Shown here in pieces: positions 9,601-17,142 of a stretch of DNA of 64,000 bases; the stretch's first letter is position 1, and each line of letters begins with the position of its first letter. The stretch is taken from contig NZ_MJAJ01000039.1 in NCBI RefSeq assembly GCF_001746365.1, positions 19,494 through 83,493 on the forward strand, written 5' to 3'. The notes under the pieces are model-generated. The model had not been told where the DNA came from, did not search any database, and worked only from the letters and a program-made list of their open reading frames with translations. Source of the stretch: Streptomyces sp. LUP30. Lineage in GTDB: Bacteria; Actinomycetota; Actinomycetes; Streptomycetales; Streptomycetaceae. Position numbers and translations under genes: made by a program.

Positions 9601-10164
9601 TGGCAGCAGCGCGGCGCGTTCGAGACGGGCTCGCCCTGGCTGCTGAGGTTCTTCGACCGGATCCGCTGGTATCCGGTCGAGGCGGACGAACTGCTCGACC
9701 TGCGGGCCGACATCATCTCCGGACGGTTCGTGCCGCGTATCGAGGAGGGCGCCTTCTCGCTCGCCGAGCACCAGGCCTTCCTCGCCGAACACGCGCACTC
9801 CGTCGGCGAGTTCGGCTCCCGCCAGCGGGCCGCCTTCGCGGCCGAGCGGGACGCCTGGGAAGCCGCGGGCGAGTTCACCCGGGCGCAGGCCGCCACCGTC
9901 CCGGCCGTCGCGCCGGCCGAGGTCACGGTCCCGGTCGGCGGACGCCTCGTGGAAGCCGAGTTCGCCGCCTCCGTATGGCAGTTGAACGTGTCGCCGGGCG
10001 ACCAGGTGACGGCGGGCCAGCCGCTGCTCGCCCTGGAGGCGATGAAGATGGAGTCCAGGGTGCACGCGCCGGTCGACGGCGTGGTGGCACAGGTCCTGGC
10101 CCGACCCGGCGACCAGGTCGAGGCCGGGACGGCACTGCTCGTCCTCGCGCCGGCCGCCGTCTGA
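6658..10164 (+). CDS. Biotin-dependent urea-type carboxylase, probably guanidine carboxylase
   Basis: A 1168-residue single-chain carboxylase. Domain order: biotin carboxylase N-terminus from LLVANRGEIAVRI; ATP-grasp with the Gly-rich loop KATGGGGGIGM (about 157-167) and EVNTRLQVEHPVTE; a KipA/AHS2 domain from about 448; a KipI/AHS1 domain from about 758; and a C-terminal biotinyl domain with EAMKMES, the biotin Lys at 1130. It carboxylates urea or guanidine using ATP and bicarbonate. ATG 6658 (MTFDKLL) overlaps the previous stop; a longer upstream frame exists but would overlap the DUF1989 gene. No hydrolase domain is fused; that activity is the next gene. The DUF1989 partners favour guanidine over urea, a family-level inference. 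Confidence 0.9.
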   Translation: MTFDKLLVANRGEIAVRIIRTARELGLRTVAVYSDPDRSAPHVRLADEAVRLGPAPAKESYLDAGLVLKAAQETGAGAIHPGYGFLSEDAAFARRCADAGIVFVGPTPDQLELFGAKHTARAAARAAGVPLAPGTGLLDSLTAAEKEAGAIGYPVMLKATGGGGGIGMSACRSPGELADAWERVQRVAAASFSSAGVFLERLVEDARHVEVQVFGDGEGKVVTFGDRDCSLQRRNQKVVEEAPAPGLPDHVRAELASSARELCASVGYRSAGTVEFVYDAAREEAYFLEVNTRLQVEHPVTEEIYGVDLVAWMLRLARGERDVVREPGPPRGHAVEARLYAEDPSRGHRPSAGLLTRVEFPGGVRVDGWVETGCEVTTSYDPMLAKVIAYGADRALALRRLDEALARTRVDGIETNLGLVRAALADPRFVTASHSTATLAEVHDPTPRIEVTAGGTLTTVQDWPGRTGHWQVGVPPSGPMDDRSFRLGNRALGNPEGAPGLECTLQGPSLRFTHATTVCVTGAPATVTVDGAAAAQWEPVTVPAGSLLEIGAPVEHGLRTYVLFAGGLDVPAFLGSASTFTLGRFGGHGGRALRTGDVLHGGTVTEGAPATDRPSFGPVWHIGAVEGPHAAPEFFTEDDIRDFYAADWKVHFNSARTGVRLVGPKPRWARTDGGEAGLHPSNIHDTPYSVGAVDYTGDMPVLLGPDGPSLGGFVCPATVLTSERWKLGQLRPGDTVRFRPVDVDGGPRPAIVDGGILATDGDVVFRRSGDDNLLVEFGPPQLDLALRMRVHALMEAVAAADLTGVTDLTPGIRSLQIRTDPGRLPQRELLAIVRETVAALPPTDELVVPSRTVHLPLSWDDPATREAIARYMAGVRDDAPWCPWNIEFIRRVNGLESTADVYDTVFAAEYLVLGLGDVYLGAPVATPLDPRHRLVTTKYNPARTWTAENSVGIGGAYLCVYGMEGPGGYQFVGRTTQVWSPWQQRGAFETGSPWLLRFFDRIRWYPVEADELLDLRADIISGRFVPRIEEGAFSLAEHQAFLAEHAHSVGEFGSRQRAAFAAERDAWEAAGEFTRAQAATVPAVAPAEVTVPVGGRLVEAEFAASVWQLNVSPGDQVTAGQPLLALEAMKMESRVHAPVDGVVAQVLARPGDQVEAGTALLVLAPAAV

Positions 10165-10178
10165 GAGAGGAACCGGAG

Positions 10179-11849
10179 ATGTCCAGCACGCTCAGCCGCG
10201 TCCGCACCGCTTACGACCGCATCGAGGCCACGGACCGCCCCGAGATCTGGATCGACCTGCGACCCAGGGACGAGGTCGAGGCCGAGGCGGAGGCGATCGA
10301 CCGGCGCGTCGCCGCCGGGGAGCGCCTCCCGCTCGCCGGCCGGCTGCTCGCCGCCAAGGGGAACATCGACGTGGCCGGACTGCCCACCACGGCGGGCTGC
10401 CCCGCGTACGCCTACCGGCCCGCCCGGGACGCCCCGGCGGTGGCCTCGCTGCGCGCGGCAGGGGCGCTGCTGCTGGGCACGACGAACCTCGACCAGTTCG
10501 CGACGGGCCTGGTGGGCACCCGCTCCCCGCACGGCGCGGTCCGCAACGCCCTTGACCCGGCGCGGATCAGCGGCGGCTCCAGCTCCGGTTCGGCCGTGGC
10601 GGTGGCCCTCGGCCTCGTCGACCTCGCGCTCGGCACGGACACGGCGGGCTCGGGCCGGGTCCCGGCGGCCTTCAACGGCGTCGTCGGCCTGAAGCCGACC
10701 CGCGGTCTCGTCCCGACCGAGGGCGTCGTCCCCGCCTGTGCCTCGCTCGACTGCGTGACCGTCTTCGCCCGCACCCTGCCGGAGGCCGAACAGGCTCTCG
10801 CCCACATGACCACCGGCGCGGCCCCGCCCCTCCCCGGGCGGCCCGCCGGCCCCTGGCGCGTCGCGGTCGCGCCGCTCGACCAGCTCGGCGAACTGGACCC
10901 CGGCTGGGCGCAGGCCTACGAGGCGGCGGCGCGGCAGCTCGCGTCGGCCGGGGCCGAGCTGCGCACCCTCGACCTCGCCCCGTTCACCGAGGCCGCCGCG
11001 ATGCTGTACGAGGGCGCGTTCGTCGCCGAGCGCTACACCGCCGTCGGGAGCTTTGTCGACAAGTTGCTGGCGGAAGGCGGTGCGGGCCTGGACCCGACGG
11101 TCGCCGGCATCATCACCCGGGCCCGCGACGTCCCCGCCCACCGCCTCTTCGCGGACCAGGACCGACTGGCCGCCCTGCGCACCCGCGCCCTCGCCGAGCT
11201 GGCCGACGCGGACGCCCTGCTCCTGCCCACCGCGCCCGGCCACCCCACCCTCGCCGAGGTCGCCGCCGACCCGCTGGGCGCCAACGCCCGCCTGGGCCGC
11301 TTCACCAACTCCACCAACCTCTTCGACCTGGCGGCGGTGGCCGTCCCGGCCGGGGAGGTGAACGGCCTCCCGTTCGGCGTGATGCTGATCGGGCCGGCCC
11401 ACACGGACGAACGACTGGCCCGGATCGCCGCACAGCTGCGGCCCGAGACACGGGTGGCGGTGGTGGGCGCGCACCTGTCGGGTCAGCCGTTGAACGGCCA
11501 GCTCCTCGCCCTGGGCGCCCGTCTCGACCGGACGACCGCCACCGCCCCGGTCTACCGTCTGCACGCCCTGCGCACGAGCCCGCCGAAGCCTGGCCTGGTG
11601 TACGTCGGACCGCGGGACGGCCTCGGGGCGGCGATCGAGACGGAGGTGTGGCGCATCCCGGCGGAGGGCCTCGGATCCCTGCTGGCCGCGCTGCCCCGCC
11701 CGATGACCCTGGGCCCGGTGGAACTCGCCGACGGCACCCGGGTCCCCGGCTTCCTCTGCGAGCCCTGCGCCCTCACCGACGCCGAGGACATCACCGCATA
11801 CGGCAGCTGGCGCACCTATCTGAAGGGGCGTCAGGGGCAGCCCACCTAG
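10179..11849 (+). CDS. atzF: Allophanate hydrolase
   Basis: A 556-residue amidase-signature enzyme that splits allophanate to ammonia and CO2. The catalytic elements are visible: Lys60 in AAKGNIDVAG, the Ser-rich GGSSSGSA (about 132-139) supplying the cis-Ser, and the nucleophile Ser158 in LGTDTAGSGRVPA. The C-terminal 110 residues (from about 440) are the extra domain typical of full-length allophanate hydrolases. ATG 10179 follows GGAG and lies 14 bases after the carboxylase stop, ending the operon. A long upstream in-frame extension is an overlap artefact. Confidence 0.94.
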   Translation: MSSTLSRVRTAYDRIEATDRPEIWIDLRPRDEVEAEAEAIDRRVAAGERLPLAGRLLAAKGNIDVAGLPTTAGCPAYAYRPARDAPAVASLRAAGALLLGTTNLDQFATGLVGTRSPHGAVRNALDPARISGGSSSGSAVAVALGLVDLALGTDTAGSGRVPAAFNGVVGLKPTRGLVPTEGVVPACASLDCVTVFARTLPEAEQALAHMTTGAAPPLPGRPAGPWRVAVAPLDQLGELDPGWAQAYEAAARQLASAGAELRTLDLAPFTEAAAMLYEGAFVAERYTAVGSFVDKLLAEGGAGLDPTVAGIITRARDVPAHRLFADQDRLAALRTRALAELADADALLLPTAPGHPTLAEVAADPLGANARLGRFTNSTNLFDLAAVAVPAGEVNGLPFGVMLIGPAHTDERLARIAAQLRPETRVAVVGAHLSGQPLNGQLLALGARLDRTTATAPVYRLHALRTSPPKPGLVYVGPRDGLGAAIETEVWRIPAEGLGSLLAALPRPMTLGPVELADGTRVPGFLCEPCALTDAEDITAYGSWRTYLKGRQGQPT

Positions 11850-11906
11850 GAGTTCCGTTCTCCCTCGGGGCGAGTACGGAGAGTCCGGAGAGTCCAGGGC
11901 GTGCGG

Positions 11907-11952
11907 GGACGGCGGGTGCGGGGAGGGCGCGCCCTCCCCGCACCCGCCGTCC
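11907..11952. terminator. 46-bp perfect palindrome, bidirectional terminator
   Basis: Positions 11907-11929 are the exact reverse complement of 11930-11952, with no spacer, and the symmetry continues for three more pairs on each side after one mismatch. It sits between two convergent genes (atzF ends 11849, the helicase ends 11957) and can stop transcripts from both sides. There is no T-run, as is common in Streptomyces. Confidence 0.75.
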
Positions 11953-11956
11953 GCGC

Positions 11957-14764
11957 TCAGCCCACCGACGAGTAGGCCACGACGCCCCGCAGCAGTGCGT
12001 CGACCGCCTTGCGGGCGTTCTTCGCGACCGTCGTGCTCTCCGCGGGAGCCGCCGCCGCGATCTGCCCGAGTACGTCGATGACCTGCTTGCACCAGCGCAC
12101 GAAGTCGCCGGCGGGCATCTCCGCCTCGCGCAGCACCTCGTCCAGCCCCTTGCCCGAGGCCCACATGTACGCGGACCAGGCGAAGCCCAGGTCGGGTTCG
12201 CGCTGTCCGACGCCCTCGGTCTGGCTGATGCGGAAGTCCTCCTCCAGCGCGTCCAGCCGGCCCCAGATGCGCACCATCTCGCCGAGCGCGGCCTTCGCCT
12301 TGCCCGAGGGCAGCTTCGGCGCCATCGCGTCGTCGCTCATCCGCGCCTCGTACACCAACGCCGAGACGCAGGCGGCGAGTTCGGCGGGGCTGAGCCCCTC
12401 CCAGACGCCCGCGCGCAGGCATTCGCTGGCGAGCAGGTCGAGTTCGCCGTAGAGGCGGGCGAGCCGTTTGCCGTGCTCGGTGACCTCGTTGCCGCGCAGG
12501 TAGTCCAACTCGGTCAGCAGTGCCACGATCCGGTCGAAGGTACGGGCGATGGTGTTGGTGCGTCCCTCGATGCGGCGCTCCAGCTGCGAGGTGTCGCGCA
12601 GCAGCCGGTGGTACCGCTCCGCCCAGCGGGCGTGGTCCTCGCGGTCGGAACAGCCGTGGCACGGGTGCGCCCGGATCTCGGTGCGCAGCCGTGCGATCTC
12701 CCGGTCGTCCGCGGCCTGGGAGCGCTGCTTGCGGGCCCGCTCCGGCGGGATGTGCCCGGCCTTGGTGCGCAGCGCGGAGGCGAGGTCGCGGCGGGACTGC
12801 GGCGAGCGCGCGTTGAACGTCTTGGGGATCCGCATCCGCTCCAGCGCCTCGACCGGCACCGGGAAGTCGATCGACGCCAGCCGTTTGACCTGCCGCTCGG
12901 CGGTCAGGACCAGCGGGCGCGGCCCGTCGTGGTGGTCGAAGCCGCGGTGCCCGTTGGCCCGCCCGGCCGGCAGACCCGGGTCCAGCACCAGCGCCAGCCC
13001 CGCGTACTTGCCGGTGGGCACGTGGATGACGTCCCCGGGCTTCAGCTTCTCCAGCGCCACAGCGGCTTCCACGCGTCGCTGAGCGGCGCCCTGCTTGGCC
13101 AGTTCCGTCTCGCGGTCCTTGAGGTCGCGGCGCAGCCGCGCGTACTCCTCGAAGTCGCCGAGATGGCAGGTCATGGAGGCCTTGTAGCCCTCCAGTCCCT
13201 CCTCGTTGCGCTGCACCTGCCGGGAGATCCCGACCACCGACCGGTCGGCCTGGAACTGCGCGAACGACGTCTCCAGCAGTTCGCGCGAGCGGTGCCGCCC
13301 GAACTGCTCGACGAGGTTGACCGCCATGTTGTACGACGGCTTGAAGCTGGAGCGCAGCGGGTAGGTGCGCGTGCCCGCGAGGCCGGCGAGGTGATCGGGG
13401 GCCATCGCGCGCTGCCACAGCACGACGGCGTGTCCCTCGACGTCGATGCCGCGCCGCCCCGCGCGCCCGGTGAGCTGGGTGTACTCGCCGGGGGTGATGT
13501 CGGCGTGCTGTTCGCCGTTCCACTTGACGAGCTTCTCCAGCACCACCGACCGGGCGGGCATGTTGATGCCGAGGGCGAGGGTCTCGGTCGCGAACACGGC
13601 CTTGACCAGACCGCGCACGAACAGTTCCTCGACGACCTCCTTGAACGTCGGCAGCATGCCCGCGTGGTGGGCGGCGATGCCCCGCTCCAGGCCCTCCAGC
13701 CACTCGTAGTAGCCGAGGACGTGCAGGTCCTCGTGCGGGATGGCGGCGGTGCGCTCCTCGACGAGCGCGCGGACCTCGGCCCGCGCCTCCTCGTCGTTCA
13801 GCCGCAGTCCGGCGTACAGGCACTGCTGGACGGCGGCCTCACAGGCGGCGCGGCTGAAGATGAACGTGATGGCGGGCAGCAGCCCCTCGGCGTCGAGCCG
13901 CTCGATGACCTCGGGCCGTCCCGGCGTCCATACCCGGGAGCGCTGCCTGCGCTCGCGCTCGCGGTCGGCCTCGCGCATGCTCCGGCCCCGCCTGCGGTCC
14001 TGGTACGACGGCCTGGAGGCCTCCATGCGGGCCAGCCGCGTGAGGTCGGGGTTGACGGCCCTGCGGTGGCCCTCGCCCTCCTCGAACAGGTCGTACATCC
14101 GCCGCCCGGCGAGCACGTGCTGGAACAGCGGCACGGGCCGGTGTTCGGAGACGATCACCTCGGTGTCGCCCCGCACGGTGTCCAGCCAGTCGCCGAACTC
14201 CTCGGCGTTGGACACGGTCGCGGACAGCGAGACCAGGGTGACCGACTCGGGAAGGTGGATGATCACCTCTTCCCACACGGCGCCCCGGAAGCGGTCGGAG
14301 AGGTAGTGCACCTCGTCCATCACCACGTACCCGAGGCCGAGGAGCGTCTGCGAACCGGCGTAGAGCATGTTCCGCAGCACTTCGGTGGTCATCACGACGA
14401 CCGGGGCTTCGGAGTTGACGCTGTTGTCGCCGGTGAGCAGACCCACCTTGTCGCTGCCGTAACGGCGGCACAGGTCGGAGTACTTCTGGTTCGACAGCGC
14501 CTTGATGGGCGTCGTGTAGAAGCACTTCTTGCCCTGTTCGAGGGCGAGGTGGACGGCGAACTCGCCCACGATCGTCTTGCCCGAGCCGGTGGGGGCGGCC
14601 ACCAGGACGCCCTTGCCCGCCTCCAGCGCCTGGCAGGCCTCGATCTGGAAGGGGTCGAGACCGAAGTCGTACATCTCGCGGAAGGACGCGAGCGCGGTGG
14701 CCTGCTCGACAGCGCGCTTACGTGCTGCCGTGTACCGCTCGGCCGGTGAGAGATCCTCTGTCAT
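11957..14764 (-). CDS. DEAD/DEAH-box RNA helicase, HelY/Mtr4-like
   Basis: A 935-residue superfamily 2 helicase. Motif I is APTGSGKTIVGEFA (about 47-60), motif II is VMDEVHYLSD (a DEVH box), motif III is SLSATVSN, and motif VI is QLTGRAGRRGID (about 437-448). A long C-terminal DSHCT-like region follows, as in Mtr4/Ski2 and mycobacterial HelY. ATG 14764 (MTEDLSPAERY) was chosen over a 15-codon longer frame because it matches the conserved beginning. It follows tatA-tatC on the same strand, the same order as in M. tuberculosis. Role in RNA processing is inferred from the family. Confidence 0.92.
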   Translation of the reverse strand: MTEDLSPAERYTAARKRAVEQATALASFREMYDFGLDPFQIEACQALEAGKGVLVAAPTGSGKTIVGEFAVHLALEQGKKCFYTTPIKALSNQKYSDLCRRYGSDKVGLLTGDNSVNSEAPVVVMTTEVLRNMLYAGSQTLLGLGYVVMDEVHYLSDRFRGAVWEEVIIHLPESVTLVSLSATVSNAEEFGDWLDTVRGDTEVIVSEHRPVPLFQHVLAGRRMYDLFEEGEGHRRAVNPDLTRLARMEASRPSYQDRRRGRSMREADRERERRQRSRVWTPGRPEVIERLDAEGLLPAITFIFSRAACEAAVQQCLYAGLRLNDEEARAEVRALVEERTAAIPHEDLHVLGYYEWLEGLERGIAAHHAGMLPTFKEVVEELFVRGLVKAVFATETLALGINMPARSVVLEKLVKWNGEQHADITPGEYTQLTGRAGRRGIDVEGHAVVLWQRAMAPDHLAGLAGTRTYPLRSSFKPSYNMAVNLVEQFGRHRSRELLETSFAQFQADRSVVGISRQVQRNEEGLEGYKASMTCHLGDFEEYARLRRDLKDRETELAKQGAAQRRVEAAVALEKLKPGDVIHVPTGKYAGLALVLDPGLPAGRANGHRGFDHHDGPRPLVLTAERQVKRLASIDFPVPVEALERMRIPKTFNARSPQSRRDLASALRTKAGHIPPERARKQRSQAADDREIARLRTEIRAHPCHGCSDREDHARWAERYHRLLRDTSQLERRIEGRTNTIARTFDRIVALLTELDYLRGNEVTEHGKRLARLYGELDLLASECLRAGVWEGLSPAELAACVSALVYEARMSDDAMAPKLPSGKAKAALGEMVRIWGRLDALEEDFRISQTEGVGQREPDLGFAWSAYMWASGKGLDEVLREAEMPAGDFVRWCKQVIDVLGQIAAAAPAESTTVAKNARKAVDALLRGVVAYSSVG

Positions 14765-15076
14765 CGTGCTTTCGAGCGTACCGGGCCGCACTGACAACAG
14801 GACGATCATTATCCGGATCAGGTGCTTCCGAACCTGGGTACGCCCAGCTCACGGGGGCGCGTCGGGCTCCGGCGCGAGGGCCGGTGACGCGCCCCGCGCC
14901 GGGCGGGCGACGCCGGGTGAGCAGCGCCCAGGACCGCCCTCGGGGCGCCGGCGCTCTCCGAACGCGGAAGCGGCCGGCGGCGCCGCTCGGGCGCCCCGGC
15001 CGCGGCCCGCAGCGGGATGGAGGAAGAGGGTGATCTCGCAGGTCACGAGGACGACCCGGAAGTTCGGCGACGTCCG
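14765..15076. other. 312-base intergenic region between tatC and the helicase
   Basis: No gene is visible. It holds nested GC-rich inverted repeats: GGGGCGCGTC (14854-14863) with GACGCGCCCC (14886-14895), and CGGGGCGCC (14941-14949) with GGCGCCCCG (14990-14998). These probably terminate the tat transcript. The segment nearest 14765 should hold the helicase promoter but no clear -10/-35 pair was recognised. Confidence 0.5.
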
Positions 15077-16021
15077 TCAGGTCACGTCGTCATAGCCGTT
15101 GACCCGGTCCGTGCTCGACTGCTCCGGCAGCGCGCGAGAGACGGACACCGTCTCGACCTCGCCGATGTCCTCGGGGGTGAGATCAAGATCGGACGCCTCG
15201 TCGTCGGCCGGGCCGAGGGCGTCGCGGCGCCGCTTGCGACGGTCGTTCAGCAGGGAGAAGGCGGTCGCGCAGAAGTACAGGACCCAGATCGGACCGGCGA
15301 GCGCCAGCATCGTCAGCGGGTCGGTGCTGGGCGTGGCGACCGCGGCGAACACCGTGATGCCGATGATCATCCCGCGCCACCAGCTGAGCATGCGCGTGCC
15401 GGTCAGCACCCCGGTCAGGTTGAGCATCACCAGCAGCAGCGGCAGCTCGAACGAGAGTCCGAAGACCAGGACCATGCGGACGATCAGATCGAGGAGATCG
15501 TCCAGCGGCAGCTGGTTGTCGAGGTCCGCCGGCGAGAACTGCAGGAGCACCTTGGCCATGGTCGGCAGCGTCTTGTACGCGAAGAACGCCCCGCCGAGGA
15601 ACAGCGGAACACCCGTGCCGACGAACGCATAGGCGTACTTGCGCTCGTGCCGGTGCAGACCCGGCGCGACGAACGCCCACAGCTGGTAGAGCCAGACCGG
15701 CGACGCGAAGATCACGCCGGCCATCAGGGAGACCTTGAGGGCGAGCGTGAAGGGTGTGAGCAGACCGTTCAGCACGATGCGCGCGCAGGTCCCGCTCCGC
15801 TGGGTCGCCAGCTCGGAGAAGGTCGAGTCGCACCCCACCGCGTTGAGAATCGGGTTCGTGAAGAACTCGATGATGTTCTTGTAGAAGAAGGCGGCCACGA
15901 TCGTGACGACGACGATGGCCAGCATCGCCTTCGCGAGCCGGTTGCGAAGCTCACGAAGGTGATCCGCGAGGGGCATCCGCCCCTCCGGGTCCTTCTCCTC
16001 TTTGCGGGCAGACTTCAGCAA
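15077..16021 (-). CDS. tatC: Twin-arginine translocase subunit TatC
   Basis: A 314-residue polytopic membrane protein of the Tat pathway that recognises twin-arginine signal peptides of folded exported proteins. The TatC signature MPLADHLRELRNRLAKAM is at about 16-33, followed by six hydrophobic segments, including GVIFASPVWLYQLWAFVAPG (a conserved loop and membrane segment), and a charged cytoplasmic tail. The start at 16021 is a TTG; an ATG at 15976 with a better ribosome site is a real alternative that would shorten the N-terminus by 15 residues. tatA is 47 bases upstream on the same strand. No tatB is nearby. Confidence 0.95.
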   Translation of the reverse strand: MLKSARKEEKDPEGRMPLADHLRELRNRLAKAMLAIVVVTIVAAFFYKNIIEFFTNPILNAVGCDSTFSELATQRSGTCARIVLNGLLTPFTLALKVSLMAGVIFASPVWLYQLWAFVAPGLHRHERKYAYAFVGTGVPLFLGGAFFAYKTLPTMAKVLLQFSPADLDNQLPLDDLLDLIVRMVLVFGLSFELPLLLVMLNLTGVLTGTRMLSWWRGMIIGITVFAAVATPSTDPLTMLALAGPIWVLYFCATAFSLLNDRRKRRRDALGPADDEASDLDLTPEDIGEVETVSVSRALPEQSSTDRVNGYDDVT

Positions 16022-16068
16022 CCCACGTTCCCATCTCGTGCGGCGGGCCGGAGGTCACCGGCCCTGCG

Positions 16069-16356
16069 TCAGCGCTTGGTCGTGTCCGTCGGCTCGGTGA
16101 CCGGACGGGAGCTGGTCACATCGCCGGGGGCGGCCTGGATGGTGCGCGTCGACGGGGTCTGCTCGTCGTGGTGGGGCGGGCCGGCCGGGGTGGTCGTGCT
16201 GCCGCCGTCCTCCTTCATGGCCTTGGCCTCGCTCTTGAGGATGCGAGCGGACTTGCCCAGCGAGCGCGCCATGTCGGGAAGCTTCTTCGCGCCGAACAGC
16301 AGGATGACGACGACGAGGATGAGAATGATCTCGGGGGCGCCGAGCCTTCCGAACAT
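16069..16356 (-). CDS. tatA: Twin-arginine translocase subunit TatA
   Basis: A 95-residue Tat pore subunit. One N-terminal membrane helix (EIILILVVVILLFGAKKLP, about 9-27) with the FG-KKLP hinge is followed by an amphipathic helix and a disordered Thr/Pro-rich tail. GAGAAGG precedes ATG 16356. It is the first gene of the tatA-tatC-helicase run. Length and hinge are normal for actinobacterial TatA. Confidence 0.96.
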   Translation of the reverse strand: MFGRLGAPEIILILVVVILLFGAKKLPDMARSLGKSARILKSEAKAMKEDGGSTTTPAGPPHHDEQTPSTRTIQAAPGDVTSSRPVTEPTDTTKR

Positions 16357-16396
16357 AAGTCTTTACCTTCTCACCGAGGCTGCGGGGGCGGGTTGC

Positions 16397-16414
16397 CGTC
16401 CGACCGGTCGGACG
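16397..16414. promoter_or_regulatory. 18-bp perfect palindrome upstream of tatA
   Basis: CGTCCGACCGGTCGGACG has full dyad symmetry with no spacer and lies 41 bases before the tatA start, within the 282-base interval between tatA and the preceding small gene. It could be an operator or an mRNA hairpin in the leader. No regulator can be assigned. Confidence 0.45.
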
Positions 16415-16638
16415 CATGTCCGAACGATCGTGTTGACAGCGATCGTAACGCTCAGGGGTAAACGTGAGGCAATCCCCGTGCGTACTCCCGGTATGCGGTC
16501 CGGGCCTCGTTATCCGAGCCGCGACCAGCAGCGTACCTGCCCCCACCACCGGCGCGGGAGGCCGAAGCGGCCCGAAACGCATCAGCCTCAGGAGTCACGC
16601 GAGCGGCCCTGACAGGGCGGAACCGGCCACGGTCACCG

Positions 16639-16833
16639 TCACAGCGTGTCCACGGCGCGCGCCGCGCTCACCGCCGCCCGCTCCAGGTCCTGAGCGGCCC
16701 GGTCGACGCGGCGCGCGGACTCGGCGACCTGCCGCCCCAGCCGCTGCGCCTCGACGAAGACCCGCACGGCGAACACCGCGAGAACGGCGAGACCTGCAAA
16801 ACCCAACGCAACCGCGAACATCGCCCAGAACAT
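16639..16833 (-). CDS. Small membrane-anchored coiled-coil protein
   Basis: A 64-residue protein of unknown function. An N-terminal membrane helix (residues about 2-24, rich in Ala/Val/Phe) is followed by a helix of about 40 residues with heptad-like Arg/Glu/Ala spacing (RRVDRAAQDLERAAVSAARA). It lies 18 bases after the zinc-ribbon gene in the same direction, so it is probably the last gene of the pafB-pafC transcript. It may be the counterpart of a conserved small Streptomyces protein at this place in the tat-paf region; no function is proposed. Confidence 0.72.
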   Translation of the reverse strand: MFWAMFAVALGFAGLAVLAVFAVRVFVEAQRLGRQVAESARRVDRAAQDLERAAVSAARAVDTL

Positions 16834-16851
16834 GGGGCGAGCCTAGACCCC

Positions 16852-17142
16852 CTACGGGGAATGCAGCCGCAGGGTCCTGACCCCGCCGCCGGTCAGCAGC
16901 TCCACAATCCGATCACCGGCCGGCTTGCGCACCGCGGCCCCGCAGTCGGGGCAGGTGAACGAGTAGAAGGTGGTGCGGCTGGAAGCCCCGATGGCCAGCC
17001 GCAGCGCACCCGCGGCGAGCTCGAAGGCGCCCCGGCAGTCCGGACACCCTGCTCTGAACCGCACCGGGGCCGCGCTGCGCATCCCCGCGAACGCGGAAGC
17101 CACCGAGATGCCCCGCACACCGGACGCCGTCGACTCGCTCAC
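16852..17142 (-). CDS. Zinc-ribbon protein downstream of pafC
   Basis: A 96-residue protein with two Cys pairs, CPDC (about 35-38) and CPDC (about 69-72), spaced as in a zinc ribbon. It starts with GTG at 17142 overlapping the pafC stop (GTGA), so it is translationally coupled to pafC. No other domain is recognised. The coupling suggests it works with, or is regulated with, the PafBC DNA-damage regulator. Function is unknown; possible roles are a nucleic-acid or regulator-binding adaptor. Confidence 0.78.
   Translation of the reverse strand: MSESTASGVRGISVASAFAGMRSAAPVRFRAGCPDCRGAFELAAGALRLAIGASSRTTFYSFTCPDCGAAVRKPAGDRIVELLTGGGVRTLRLHSP

Noticed and set aside
9561..13823. 1420-codon minus-strand frame
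   Set aside because: Spans atzF, its terminator and the helicase out of frame; composition is Arg/Pro/Gly shadow-like with no motif.
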